Positions 26,773-36,153 of a stretch of 64,000 nucleotides of DNA are shown here, in pieces (the first letter of the stretch is position 1; every line of letters starts with the position of its first letter). Both the position numbers and the translations under genes were made by a program. The stretch is from JAGLSB01 sp023135955 (GTDB taxonomy: Bacteria; Bacteroidota; Bacteroidia; Bacteroidales; GCA-2748055). The stretch is from the NCBI GenBank assembly GCA_030673645.1, contig DAOVIO010000009.1, forward strand, positions 1 to 64,000, written 5' to 3'. The notes beneath the pieces were generated by a model. It worked only from the letters and a program-made list of their open reading frames with translations, was not told the origin of the DNA and did not search any database.

Positions 26773-28785
26773 TTAATAATCAAATCCAAAATTCCAGGGT
26801 GTTCTTGACTTAATCCTCTCTTTATGAATATTACTAACATCAAGTATATCAATTCTAAAATCGGATTTAAATTCAATAAGTTTGAGATCATAATTCTCGA
26901 ATCCTCCATATTTAGATGGTCGGACAAAATGAATCGGAATTAGAAAGTCATCAGAATCGTGTCGATTTAACAGCTTTATAAAGTTCCTATTGTCCTTACT
27001 AATAGTCTTAATAAAGAAATAGCTCAGATCATATCCAAGAAAGGCATAAGAACATCCCTTTCTTGTAAAATGCACTGGTTCTGATTTGAATTTCAATCGA
27101 AAGTCACTCAGAAACTCAGAGATTGCACTATCAGAATAAGTGAAATTATAGGGTGTAACATACCTCAGATTTAAAGAATGAAAATATTGCTGTTCTACAT
27201 TATCAAAACCTGAAAAATGAGGCATTCCAAAGACCTCAATATCGAAATCTCTTAATTGAAAATATAATTGAGTAATAAGATTACTCACAAAAGCTTCATT
27301 AGTTTCAGGAATTACAACAACATTTTTTTTATCCTTTGATAGAGCCATTGCAAGATCATCAGACAAATCTGATTTTGCAGCATCCTTATAAACAATCTCT
27401 TTCAGAACTATATTCTCTTCGTGAGTAAAATTTCTTAAAGCGCCAAGAAGACTTGTTTTGAAATAATCAAATTCACCCATTTTAAGACTATCTTTCCCGT
27501 ATATGAAAAGAAAATTTTTATCATAGTCTTTTGCCAGAATCTTAGCAGCAGTTCTGTATTCGATCTTATATGACGGATTCATCTGAAATAGAAATGGATT
27601 CTCTTCCGTTAAGTCACTATTTTCATAAAAAGGTGAAATTAGAGGAATTCCTTTTTCTTTCGAGAAATCAGAGACAATCTCAACATTCCATGAGTAAAAA
27701 GGGCCTATAATCAGGTCAACATCGAGCATAAAACTATTTTGAAGAATTTCTCTGACTTTTGTCGGGCTTTTCCTGGTGTCGTAATATTGTACTTCCACAA
27801 TTATTCCTTCACTTTTAAGTTCTTCAATTGCCATCAGGCTACCTTCAAAAAATTCTAGAAAATTGACCGACTTTGGTAGTTTCTTCATTCTTTCTTCGTC
27901 AGGATCAATTTCTTTCTCTTCATCGTCTTCCAGGTCGTCGAGGATCGTGTCCTTAACTATTATTTCTGGATAATAATCAAAAGGAATTAGAAAAGCTACT
28001 TTCAACCTGCCTCTATTAAAGTCTTTCATTCTCCTGGAATATTCATCCAACCTAAAAACTTCTCTTTCTTCTAGAAGCTCTGAGCCATCAATTACATATT
28101 CATAAATTGATCCATCCTTTAGCGAACCTGATACATAATTTTGTGTCAATTTAGGAATTCTTATGATCTGACCTGGATTAAGTCCGGCAATTTCTATCTC
28201 AGGATTATGTTTCCTGATCTCATACAAGTTAACATTATATTGTCTGGATAGGCTATATATTGTTTCACGCCGGCGAACTTTATGATAATAAAATCCCTCT
28301 TCTTCTCTTGACAATGAATGACGAGGAATTTGGATTATTGTTCCGACAGAAAGATCAGTATAATCCAAACCAGAGTTTACATTTTCAATTTCGCTAACCG
28401 GAACATTGTAGATTTTTGAAAGTCTATACAAAGTTTCGCCATACTGCAATTCGTGCCTGATAAATTTCAAGGTATCAACTACAAGAATTTCCTCCTCTTT
28501 TGCACTTGCTTCAGCAGGTATTTTGAGGACTTGTCCAATTTGCAAGCCTGAATAAACACCGGGATTTTCAAGTGCAATATCCTTTCCCTGAACTCCGTAT
28601 ATTTTACTAATTGAATATAGAGTATGGCCAGGTTTAACTACATGAACAAAATATATCTTACCCTCAATAATTACTTTATTATCAGACTTTTTTATATTAT
28701 TATTTTCTTGAGCAGATAATATATTTGGGTAAAATACTATTCCCAGAAGAAATACTATATGGTATAAAATTAACTTTCCAGGCAT
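26773..28785 (-). CDS. LysM-repeat protein with type 1 periplasmic-binding-like domain
   Basis: 670 residues: a signal peptide (IVFLLGIVFYPNILSAQ), three LysM repeats (about 36-83, 100-150 and 160-206; each has a GxTxYxxSK-like start), a short linker, and a domain of about 340 residues resembling ABC-type amino-acid-binding proteins (VAFLIPFDYY, FFEGSLMAIEEL, DLIIGPFYSWN, PLISPFYEN). LysM repeats bind peptidoglycan, so it should be a periplasmic, wall-bound protein. The ligand of the binding fold is not known; comparable Bacteroidota proteins have no assigned role to my knowledge. It is the last gene of phoH-purC-lysM, 13 bases after purC. Confidence 0.88.
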   Translation of the reverse strand: MPGKLILYHIVFLLGIVFYPNILSAQENNNIKKSDNKVIIEGKIYFVHVVKPGHTLYSISKIYGVQGKDIALENPGVYSGLQIGQVLKIPAEASAKEEEILVVDTLKFIRHELQYGETLYRLSKIYNVPVSEIENVNSGLDYTDLSVGTIIQIPRHSLSREEEGFYYHKVRRRETIYSLSRQYNVNLYEIRKHNPEIEIAGLNPGQIIRIPKLTQNYVSGSLKDGSIYEYVIDGSELLEEREVFRLDEYSRRMKDFNRGRLKVAFLIPFDYYPEIIVKDTILDDLEDDEEKEIDPDEERMKKLPKSVNFLEFFEGSLMAIEELKSEGIIVEVQYYDTRKSPTKVREILQNSFMLDVDLIIGPFYSWNVEIVSDFSKEKGIPLISPFYENSDLTEENPFLFQMNPSYKIEYRTAAKILAKDYDKNFLFIYGKDSLKMGEFDYFKTSLLGALRNFTHEENIVLKEIVYKDAAKSDLSDDLAMALSKDKKNVVVIPETNEAFVSNLITQLYFQLRDFDIEVFGMPHFSGFDNVEQQYFHSLNLRYVTPYNFTYSDSAISEFLSDFRLKFKSEPVHFTRKGCSYAFLGYDLSYFFIKTISKDNRNFIKLLNRHDSDDFLIPIHFVRPSKYGGFENYDLKLIEFKSDFRIDILDVSNIHKERIKSRTPWNFGFDY

Positions 28786-28798
28786 TAATTTACTATTA

Positions 28799-29746
28799 TC
28801 ATAATTTGTCTAAATATTTACTAATGCTTTCAAATATTCTGGCTTCTACATTCTGACTCTCAGCGCGAATGAATTTTGAGCCAGTAATATTTTCATACAG
28901 TTCAATATATCTTTCTGATACTTCTTCAACAAAATCATCCGGAATCTCAGGTACTGTCTGTCCTTCCAATCCCTGAAACCCATTTGAAATTAACCATTGC
29001 CGAACAAATTCTTTTGAAAGTTGCTTTTGCTGCTCTTCCTTCTCCTGACGTTCTTCATAACCATCCGCATAAAAGTATCTTGAAGAATCGGGAGTATGAA
29101 TTTCATCAATCAGAATAATCTTATTATCAAACTTCCCAAATTCATATTTAGTATCAACAAGGATTAATCCCATTTTAAGTGCAATTTCCGTACCTCTTTG
29201 AAACAATTTACGTGTATAATCTTCAAGCATCACATAATCTTCCTCAGCAACTATTCCAGATGCAATAATTTCTTCACGTGATATATCCTCATCATGACCT
29301 TCACTAGCTTTTGTGGTCGGAGTAAGAATGGGGGATGGCAATCTATCATGCTCGTGAAGACCATCTGGTAATGGAACTCCACAAATACTCCTCTTTCCAT
29401 CACGATATTCACGCCAGGCATGTCCGGTGAGATAAGCACGAATAACCATTTCAACCTTAAATGGGTCTGCAAGTTTTCCAATAGTTACCATTGGATCAGG
29501 GCTTGCAATTTTCCAATTTGGAACAATATCCTCTGTTGCATCCAAAAACTTTTCAGCTATCTGATTAAGTACTTGCCCTTTAAATGGAATGCCACGTGGT
29601 AAGACAACATCAAAAGCCGAGATTCTATCACTAACTACCATTACTAATAAATTACCATTGATGTTATAAACATCACGTACTTTCCCCTTATAAAGGCTCT
29701 TTTGCCCGGGAAGTTCAAACGAAGTTTTTTCAATTGCCTGATTCAT
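28799..29746 (-). CDS. purC: Phosphoribosylaminoimidazole-succinocarboxamide synthase (SAICAR synthase)
   Basis: 315 residues. It catalyses the eighth step of de novo purine synthesis, joining aspartate to CAIR using ATP. Clear family blocks are YKGKVRDVYNI, DRISAFDVVLP, EMVIRAYLTGHAWREY, TPTTKASEGHDE and DTKYEFG. The length matches the longer eukaryote-like and Bacteroidota form rather than the 240-residue Escherichia coli form. It is the middle gene of the phoH-purC-LysM operon, 12 bases after phoH. Confidence 0.97.
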   Translation of the reverse strand: MNQAIEKTSFELPGQKSLYKGKVRDVYNINGNLLVMVVSDRISAFDVVLPRGIPFKGQVLNQIAEKFLDATEDIVPNWKIASPDPMVTIGKLADPFKVEMVIRAYLTGHAWREYRDGKRSICGVPLPDGLHEHDRLPSPILTPTTKASEGHDEDISREEIIASGIVAEEDYVMLEDYTRKLFQRGTEIALKMGLILVDTKYEFGKFDNKIILIDEIHTPDSSRYFYADGYEERQEKEEQQKQLSKEFVRQWLISNGFQGLEGQTVPEIPDDFVEEVSERYIELYENITGSKFIRAESQNVEARIFESISKYLDKL

Positions 29747-29758
29747 AATACTTTTTTA

Positions 29759-30709
29759 TTAATTTTCTTTATCTCCATGTTTTTTATAAGCATCTACAAT
29801 ATATTTCACTAATTTATGTCGCAATATATCTCTGTCATCAAATCGAACGATCGAAATTCCATCAATATCCTTAAGAATACTCTCAGCGATTAATAATCCC
29901 GAATCTTTTTTTCGAGGAAGGTCTATTTGAGTTACATCACCAGTAACAATGAATTTTGCATTCCTGCCAATCCTTGTTAAAAACATTTTTAACTGATTCC
30001 CTGTTGCATTTTGGCCTTCATCCAGAATTACAAAAGCATTATCCAAAGTTCTTCCTCTCATATAAGCAAGAGGAGCTATTTGAATAATACCTTCCTCAAT
30101 TAATGCCTTTAACTTTTTAAGTGGAATCATATCATTAAGAGCATCGTATAATGGTTGTAAATATGGATCTAATTTCTCCTTATAATCACCTGGTAAAAAC
30201 CCCAGCCTCTCCCCTGATTCAACAGCGGGTCTTGTTAAGATTATCCTCTTAACCTCTTTCATCTTCAATGCTCTTACGGCCAAAGCAATTGCAGTATAGG
30301 TTTTTCCTGTACCCGCAGGACCAATAGCAAGCAACAAATCGTTTTTAACACATTCCTTCACAAGTCCTTTCTGATTAACAGTTTGAGCCTTAATTGGCTT
30401 TCCATTGTCACCATAAAGCAAGATATCATTTTTCTCTATAATATCTTTTTTTATAGAATTCATACTCATCAAGTCATCAATTTCTTCCAGTGAAATATCC
30501 TTATAAGTATTAATGTGAGAAATCAGAGCTTCAATTTTATACTGAAACAAAAGAATCTCAGGCTCATCTCCGTTAACTTTTATTTCATCACCTCTGGCAG
30601 AAATCTTTAATTCTGGGAAATTGTGTCTTATCTTGTCAAACCTGACATTGTTAATTCCAAAAAAATCAACTGGGTCTATTCCTTCCAAATATAAAGTCTT
30701 CTCAATCAT
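29759..30709 (-). CDS. phoH: PhoH family ATPase
   Basis: 316 residues. It has a Walker A motif, GPAGTGKTY (130-138), a Walker B-type FVILDEGQN, and the family block ILTRPAVESGERLGFLPGD. The N-terminal ~100 residues carry the small domain usual in PhoH-like proteins. PhoH proteins are cytoplasmic P-loop ATPases linked to RNA metabolism; their exact reaction is unsettled. It is the first gene of the operon with purC and the LysM protein. The pairing with purC is probably transcriptional rather than functional. Confidence 0.95.
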   Translation of the reverse strand: MIEKTLYLEGIDPVDFFGINNVRFDKIRHNFPELKISARGDEIKVNGDEPEILLFQYKIEALISHINTYKDISLEEIDDLMSMNSIKKDIIEKNDILLYGDNGKPIKAQTVNQKGLVKECVKNDLLLAIGPAGTGKTYTAIALAVRALKMKEVKRIILTRPAVESGERLGFLPGDYKEKLDPYLQPLYDALNDMIPLKKLKALIEEGIIQIAPLAYMRGRTLDNAFVILDEGQNATGNQLKMFLTRIGRNAKFIVTGDVTQIDLPRKKDSGLLIAESILKDIDGISIVRFDDRDILRHKLVKYIVDAYKKHGDKEN

Positions 30710-30804
30710 TAAATATAAATAATAATCACTAATTTTATCACTTACAAAATAAGTGTATTTTTTTCAGAATACAATAATCACAGCATTTTTAGATTGCTTT
30801 CTAT

Positions 30805-31587
30805 ATGCCAGTAATTACCATAACATCAGATTGGAATAATAATGATTATTATTTGGCAGCCGTTAAAGGTCAGTTACTCAAATTGAATGAGAAGTTTACA
30901 ATCACTGATATCAATCACAATGTTAAAGCTTTTAATCTTAGTCAGGGAGCATTTATTATACGAAATTCCTTTGAACACTTTCCTGAGAATTCAATTCATC
31001 TGATTTATATTGATTCAGAGCCGGATAATGACCGCAAATACATGGCAGTCAAGGCTATGGGTCATTACTTTATTGGTACCGATAATGGCATATTTAATCT
31101 GATACTAAACGAAAATATAGCAGGAAAAGTTGAATTATCTTCACTTGAACCAGATGGGTCACAGAGTTTTCCGGGCTTAATAACTTTTACTGAGGCAGCA
31201 TATAGGATATCAAAAGGTGAACCCTTTGATTCAATTGGAAAAGTAGTCAATAATTATACAGAGAGAATTCCAATAAGAGCCACAATTGAAGAAAATTCTA
31301 TTTCAGGAAGTATTATATACATTGACTCATATGGCAATGCTATAACTAATATAACTAAAGAAATATTTAGCCGAGCTGGCAATAATAATCCTTTTGAAAT
31401 TTACGTACAAAGTAAACATTATACCCTTACTGAAATAAATAAGACGTATAATTCTGTTCCCGGAGGAGATTTGCTTGCACTTTTTAATTCCACTGGATTG
31501 CTTGAAATTGCTATTAATAGTGGTAATGCGAGCAAGCTATTAAATTTAAATTTAAATTCGAATATTCGAATTGAATTCTTAAAGTAA
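30805..31587 (+). CDS. S-adenosyl-L-methionine hydroxide adenosyltransferase family protein (DUF62)
   Basis: 260 residues. It has the family N-terminal ITITSDWNNNDYY, a region with DINHNVKAFN, HLIYIDSEPD and the GTDNGIF motif (family pattern GPDNG), and the C-terminal beta-barrel with YIDSYGNAITNI. These enzymes split SAM to adenosine and methionine using water or hydroxide. It is the first gene of a two-gene operon with mazG, four bases apart. Both act on adenine nucleotides or cofactors, but a functional link is only a guess. Confidence 0.92.
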   Translation: MPVITITSDWNNNDYYLAAVKGQLLKLNEKFTITDINHNVKAFNLSQGAFIIRNSFEHFPENSIHLIYIDSEPDNDRKYMAVKAMGHYFIGTDNGIFNLILNENIAGKVELSSLEPDGSQSFPGLITFTEAAYRISKGEPFDSIGKVVNNYTERIPIRATIEENSISGSIIYIDSYGNAITNITKEIFSRAGNNNPFEIYVQSKHYTLTEINKTYNSVPGGDLLALFNSTGLLEIAINSGNASKLLNLNLNSNIRIEFLK

Positions 31588-31591
31588 AATA

Positions 31592-32374
31592 ATGATGATA
31601 AATTCGATAACTGAAAAACTTAAAGCTTTTGAAGAGTTGCTGCATATTATGGATGAACTTAGGGAAAAGTGCCCTTGGGATAAAGAACAAACGCTTGAAA
31701 GCCTTAGAAGTCTAACAATTGAAGAAACCTATGAGCTTGCTGACGCGATATTAGATGAGAATTTAGAAGAAATAAAAAAAGAGCTTGGAGATTTATTACT
31801 TCATATAGTTTTTTATGCCAAAATAGGAACAGAAAAAAATAGTTTTGACATAGCAGATGTAATCAATAACATTAACAAAAAACTTGTATTCAGACATCCT
31901 CATGTTTTTGGTGAGGTAGCAGTTGAATCAGTAACTGAAGTAGTTGAGAACTGGGAAGAACTAAAGCGCAAGGAAGGTCATAAATCTGTTTTGTCAGGTG
32001 TGCCGAATTCGCTTCCTGCTATGATAAAAGCTAGCAGAGTTCAGGAGAAAGTTAGAGCAGTAGGTTTCGATTGGGATGAAAGAATACAAATCTGGGATAA
32101 GGTTAAAGAAGAATTATCTGAACTTGAGGATGAAATCGAAAATCAAGATCATGAGAAAACAGAATCAGAGTTTGGAGATCTTCTCTTTTCCATAATCAAT
32201 GCAGCCCGCCTTTATAATGTTGATCCGGAAACAGCCCTTGAAAAAACTAATAGAAAATTTACTAAACGGTTTTTATATCTTGAAAAAGAGACCTTACACA
32301 AAGGTAGGGAACTAAAAGATATGAGTCTTGATGAAATGAATCAAATCTGGGAAGTTGCTAAAGAGTCTGATTAA
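31592..32374 (+). CDS. mazG: Nucleoside triphosphate pyrophosphohydrolase MazG
   Basis: 260 residues with two MazG domains. The first holds CPWDKEQTLESL and EETYELADAI followed by KKELGDLLLH; the second holds RVQEKVRAVGFDW and ESEFGDLLFSI. It hydrolyses (d)NTPs to monophosphate and pyrophosphate and is a house-cleaning enzyme; in E. coli it also lowers ppGpp. The start is ATG at 31592 or the next codon. It is translationally close to the SAM hydroxide adenosyltransferase gene. Confidence 0.95.
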   Translation: MMINSITEKLKAFEELLHIMDELREKCPWDKEQTLESLRSLTIEETYELADAILDENLEEIKKELGDLLLHIVFYAKIGTEKNSFDIADVINNINKKLVFRHPHVFGEVAVESVTEVVENWEELKRKEGHKSVLSGVPNSLPAMIKASRVQEKVRAVGFDWDERIQIWDKVKEELSELEDEIENQDHEKTESEFGDLLFSIINAARLYNVDPETALEKTNRKFTKRFLYLEKETLHKGRELKDMSLDEMNQIWEVAKESD

Positions 32375-32412
32375 GAGGGTTGGTGGTTACTTCACACTAA
32401 GTACAACTTTCT

Positions 32413-32883
32413 CTATTTTCTCTCCTTTTTCTCAGCAGCCTCCTTTTCAGTGTTTTTATTTTCTTCTACTTCTTTATCCTCTTCCTCTTTTACTTTTAAT
32501 TCACCATCAACCATCCCTAATTCATGAAGAAGATTATACCAGGCTAAAATTTTCTTAATATCCGAAACATACACTCTTTCACGATCATATCCTGGTAGGA
32601 CATCAGAAAAGAAATCTTTCAACTCACTTGAGTCAGATTTATGATTTATGGCAGCTCCACCTTCCATTTTCTTGAATATATTGACAAAAACTTCAGCCAG
32701 CGGAACCTCTTCTTCTTCTGTAAAAACTGCTATATCATCAAGGGCACTTACTTTATCTGTAGCATATGCCGGTAACCTTTTTTTATCTTGTAATCCCTCT
32801 ACAATAATTCCATTCTTTGCTTGTGAAACAAATTTATATAATCCAGGCTTTCCGCCAATAGCTAAAATATCCTTTAATTCCAT
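32413..32883 (-). CDS. DUF5606 domain-containing protein
   Basis: 156 residues. The N-terminal ~130 match the Bacteroidota-specific DUF5606 family, which starts MELKDILAIGGKPGLYKFVSQ and includes the Ile-Val-Glu strand and the ALDDIAVFTEEEEVPL region. The C-terminal ~25 residues are a Lys/Glu-rich tail. It is cytoplasmic and of unknown role. It is the last gene of the ybbR-coaE-dnaJ-DUF5606 operon, 10 bases after the J-domain gene. Confidence 0.9.
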   Translation of the reverse strand: MELKDILAIGGKPGLYKFVSQAKNGIIVEGLQDKKRLPAYATDKVSALDDIAVFTEEEEVPLAEVFVNIFKKMEGGAAINHKSDSSELKDFFSDVLPGYDRERVYVSDIKKILAWYNLLHELGMVDGELKVKEEEDKEVEENKNTEKEAAEKKERK

Positions 32884-32893
32884 TTTTCAATTA

Positions 32894-33616
32894 TTAATTT
32901 AAACCGCGCTCTTTCTTAATTTGTTCATATGCATCATTTACCTTCTTAAATTTCTCATTTGCAGTCTTTCTAAACTCTTCACCAAGGTATGAGACTTTAT
33001 CAGGATGGTATTTTTTAGCCATAGTCCTGTAAGCTTTTTTGACCTCTTCATCACTTGCATCTGTATTAATTTCCAGAATTTTGTATGCTGCATCGGTAGA
33101 AGGGACAAACATCGACATTATAGAATCTGCGTCTTTCTGACTTATTCCTAAATAATTTTCAATATTTCGAATTACATTTCTTTCTGAAGCAGCAAAATCT
33201 CTGTCTGACGCAGCTATGCCGTACAAGAAATGCATCATCTGAAGCTTTGAGGAATAATCGAGATTTGAATTTATCTGTGTACTAACTGCATGCAAATCAA
33301 TATTCTGATTGAGTATATCTCTAAGCATCCTTAATGCGTCCTCGGCAGAATTATGACCAAGGCTCCTAACAAAATATGCCTTTACATAATCCAATTCGAC
33401 CTTTAAAACTTTTCCGTCAGCTTTCATAACAGCAGCAACAAGTACGATTAAGCTCATTACGAAATCACCTGTAGTAGTTCTCCCGGTTTGATTGTTTAGC
33501 TTATTCCGTTCATTACCATCCAGAGCACCAGCAACTACAAAGCCTAACAATCCTCCAAGAGGACCAAAAAACGCCCAGCCTAATCCTCCAGCTATCCATT
33601 TATTATATTTTCCCAT
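32894..33616 (-). CDS. TerB-like and J-domain co-chaperone (DjlA-like)
   Basis: 240 residues. The N-terminus has a Gly-rich hydrophobic stretch (GGLGWAFFGPLGGLLGFVVAG), then a TerB-like helical domain (about 50-155) and a C-terminal J domain with HPD at 204-206 (KKYHPDKV). The HPD motif stimulates the DnaK ATPase. The layout resembles DjlA, a membrane-anchored co-chaperone. It overlaps the end of coaE by 14 bases, so their translation is likely coupled. Confidence 0.9.
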   Translation of the reverse strand: MGKYNKWIAGGLGWAFFGPLGGLLGFVVAGALDGNERNKLNNQTGRTTTGDFVMSLIVLVAAVMKADGKVLKVELDYVKAYFVRSLGHNSAEDALRMLRDILNQNIDLHAVSTQINSNLDYSSKLQMMHFLYGIAASDRDFAASERNVIRNIENYLGISQKDADSIMSMFVPSTDAAYKILEINTDASDEEVKKAYRTMAKKYHPDKVSYLGEEFRKTANEKFKKVNDAYEQIKKERGLN

Positions 33617-34217
33617 TTATATTTTTTTTTCTGTGCAAAGAAACAAATTTATTATGTAATTCAAGAACCTGTGGGATTAACAATTTATTCACTGAATTGT
33701 TGAGTTGGAAATCAGCATATTTCAATTTCTCTTCATCAGACATTTGTTGTTCTATCCTTGCAATAATGGCCGATCTTTTCATCTTATCTCTTTTTGCAAC
33801 CCTATCAATCCTGGTATCTATATCAGCAGTTACAAGTATTGTATAGTTGAAAAAGGATGAAAATCCACTCTCAAAAAGAATTGCTGATTCCTGAATAATA
33901 TAAGGCGCTGATTTTCTTTCTTCTATCCAATCAGCAAAATCCTCTCTTACAACCGGATGAACAAGTAAATTCAATTTCTCGAGCAAACCAGGATTATTAA
34001 ATACCCTTGAAGCGATATAAGCAGAATTAAGACTATGTTTCAAATAGGTTTCCTCTCCCAGTAATGAAATGATACCAGTTTTCAAGTCTGCATTTTTCTC
34101 CATTAAGACTTTTGCTTCAGAATCGGCTGAATAAATATCGACGCCAAGTATCCGAAACATGTTTGCAACCGTAGTTTTCCCGCTGCCTATTCCTCCAGTT
34201 AAACCAACTTTAATCAT
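33603..34217 (-). CDS. coaE: Dephospho-CoA kinase
   Basis: 204 residues, normal for the family. Walker A GLTGGIGSGKTT is at 5-16, and family blocks include DSEAKVL, HPVVREDF and VTADIDTRIDRVAKRD. It phosphorylates the 3'-OH of dephospho-CoA in the last step of CoA synthesis. Its start overlaps the stop of the ybbR-like gene by one base, and its end overlaps the J-domain gene by 14 bases. Confidence 0.96.
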   Translation of the reverse strand: MIKVGLTGGIGSGKTTVANMFRILGVDIYSADSEAKVLMEKNADLKTGIISLLGEETYLKHSLNSAYIASRVFNNPGLLEKLNLLVHPVVREDFADWIEERKSAPYIIQESAILFESGFSSFFNYTILVTADIDTRIDRVAKRDKMKRSAIIARIEQQMSDEEKLKYADFQLNNSVNKLLIPQVLELHNKFVSLHRKKNINGKI

Positions 34218-35212
34218 TATTTTTCAATAAGATACTCAACAGTTTTAGGCTTTAAATTTACACCGTGAATAAAATTTGGTTCCTTAGTCAATTCAACTTT
34301 CAAGCGAGAGACACCAGGTACTATTGAATTATAATCAACCTGTAACGTAAACATATCTGCCTGTAAAAAATCAAAATTACTTAGCCCAACCTGGCAACTT
34401 AGATTAACCTGCCTTGGAAATGTTTTTAACATTAGTGAATCTGGTACATTTAGAAGTGTAATAGGAACATCCAGAACTTTCTCAGTGAACTTTTCAATAT
34501 CAAATAATAATTTAACTTCTTTTGTCTCATAACCAATATAATTTACTTCTTCCAAATCGACAACTACTTCACTAGAGCCTGAAATTATACCAATATCATC
34601 ATCTTTAGTAAATACTACAGAAATAGTATCCATAATGTAATCAGGACCAGTAACTAACACAGAATCAGGTACTATTTTTACTTTATTTTTGAATATTAAT
34701 TGTTTATCGAGCTCAAACTTTGCCTTGCTATGAATGGATAATTTTTTTGAATGGACCTGAGCAAAGGGGAAAATTAAAGTATCAGGTTTAATATCGATAA
34801 TTTCAAATTCAGAATTCAATTGCTTGGATACGTAATCCTGAATAAACCTTGATTCAATAAAAAAGAATGAAGAATCTCTACCAGGTAACCGATTAAGGGT
34901 AAAAGATCTGACATTAAACACAATTGGAATATATCTGGAGCTAATCTTATTACGTAAAAGAGCATAACCATGAGCTGATACTCTTAATTCAAGAGCAGCA
35001 GGAAGATCGCCAATTAAGGTTTTATTTTCAGGGTAATTCTTAAATCTTATCGGATAATCAATATATGTAGTATAGTTTTTACTAAGTGCATTCATTAACC
35101 AAATAATGATAGATAATCCTAAGAAGAAACCAAATACCAAGACTTTTCTCCTGAATACAAGTTTTTCCCTATTCCTAAACTTTGAAATATAATCTGAAAA
35201 GCGATTATTCAT
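34217..35212 (-). CDS. YbbR-like domain protein
   Basis: 331 residues with one N-terminal membrane helix (VLVFGFFLGLSIIIWLMNAL, about 24-43) and a long extracytoplasmic part made of YbbR-type repeats (for example ELRVSAHGYALL, VKIVPDSVLVTGPDYI). YbbR proteins include CdaR, which regulates the diadenylate cyclase CdaA; cdaA is not in this window, so a c-di-AMP role is only possible. It is the first gene of the operon with coaE. Confidence 0.88.
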   Translation of the reverse strand: MNNRFSDYISKFRNREKLVFRRKVLVFGFFLGLSIIIWLMNALSKNYTTYIDYPIRFKNYPENKTLIGDLPAALELRVSAHGYALLRNKISSRYIPIVFNVRSFTLNRLPGRDSSFFFIESRFIQDYVSKQLNSEFEIIDIKPDTLIFPFAQVHSKKLSIHSKAKFELDKQLIFKNKVKIVPDSVLVTGPDYIMDTISVVFTKDDDIGIISGSSEVVVDLEEVNYIGYETKEVKLLFDIEKFTEKVLDVPITLLNVPDSLMLKTFPRQVNLSCQVGLSNFDFLQADMFTLQVDYNSIVPGVSRLKVELTKEPNFIHGVNLKPKTVEYLIEK

Positions 35213-35328
35213 TATCTTAATAAATTGTTCCTACGAAAGTAAAAAATAATAGGGAATGGACAATGGAGAAGACTGTATTTAAAAATTTGATAATATTTAA
35301 CATGTCAAGCTGTGCACCATGAACACAC

Positions 35329-35366
35329 AAAAAAACCCGGTTAATATATTAACCGAGCTTTTTTAA
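35329..35366 (-). terminator. Terminator of the nusB-DUF1573-yajC operon
   Basis: CGGTTAAT (35338-35345) pairs with ATTAACCG (35348-35355), with A-run 35329-35335 acting as a T-run on the minus strand. It lies just after the yajC stop and is AT-symmetric enough to work both ways. Confidence 0.85.
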
Positions 35367-35384
35367 TAATGAAGTTATACAATA

Positions 35385-35708
35385 TTATTTTTGCGTACCT
35401 ACATCAGATGAATCTTTAAGAACTGCATTTTTGTCTATCTTTATTCTTATATTTTCTGCAATCTCAACTGTAATAGTTTGGTCCTTAATATCGGTTACTT
35501 TCCCGTAAATTCCGCCTGTTGTAACAATCTTATCACCCTTTTGAATGCCACTTCTGTAAGTTTTAAGTTCCTTTTGTTTTTTAACCTGAGGTCTGATCAT
35601 AAAGAAATAGAAAACTACAATTATTAGTAGTAATGGCAAAAGAGACGTTAAAGCATTTGGTTGATCACCTGCTGCAGGTGTTTGTAAAAAAATAGTTAGT
35701 AAATTCAT
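35385..35708 (-). CDS. yajC: Preprotein translocase subunit YajC
   Basis: 107 residues with one membrane helix (LLPLLLIIVVFYFFMIRPQ, about 22-40) followed by QKELKTYRSGIQKGDKIVTTGGIYGKV, the diagnostic YajC block. It associates with SecDF near the SecYEG translocase in the inner membrane. It is the last gene of the nusB operon, 17 bases after the DUF1573 gene. Confidence 0.96.
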   Translation of the reverse strand: MNLLTIFLQTPAAGDQPNALTSLLPLLLIIVVFYFFMIRPQVKKQKELKTYRSGIQKGDKIVTTGGIYGKVTDIKDQTITVEIAENIRIKIDKNAVLKDSSDVGTQK

Positions 35709-35725
35709 GTTTGCTTATTTTAATT

Positions 35726-36142
35726 TTAATTAATGACTTCGAAAATTAATTTTAGATTAACAATATTATTCTGAGCATTAGACTCAATTTTTACATTTTT
35801 AATTTCTTTCCCCTTCCTTCCACTAGAATCAAAGATAATCTGCAATTCTTCTTCCCCTCCTGGAGATAATGGTTTTTTACTATACTCTGATACTGTACAT
35901 CCACAAGTTGTTATAACATTTGATATTAATAAATCAGATTCTCCTGCATTTCTATATTTAAAATACCAACCTACTTTTTCGCCTTCTGTTATTTTACCAA
36001 AGTCGCGCTCCAATTCATCAAACTCAATAATTGCAGGATAACCACTTTTTACAACTTTAGCAGAATCTCCTGTTGAAACAGGTTTGCATGCTGATAAATA
36101 AATAACCAGTATAGGAAACAATATAAACAGTTTATAGCTCAT
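35726..36142 (-). CDS. DUF1573 lipoprotein
   Basis: 138 residues. It is a lipoprotein: the hydrophobic start ends in a lipobox (IYLSAC, Cys at about 19). The rest is one DUF1573 beta-sandwich with the family blocks ERDFGKITEGEKV, NVITTCGCT and GGEEELQIIFDSSGRKG. Members are often found in Bacteroidota in unknown roles, with an immunoglobulin-like fold. It lies 11 bases after nusB and 17 before yajC. Confidence 0.93.
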   Translation of the reverse strand: MSYKLFILFPILVIYLSACKPVSTGDSAKVVKSGYPAIIEFDELERDFGKITEGEKVGWYFKYRNAGESDLLISNVITTCGCTVSEYSKKPLSPGGEEELQIIFDSSGRKGKEIKNVKIESNAQNNIVNLKLIFEVIN

Positions 36143-36153
36143 ATAAATACAGA

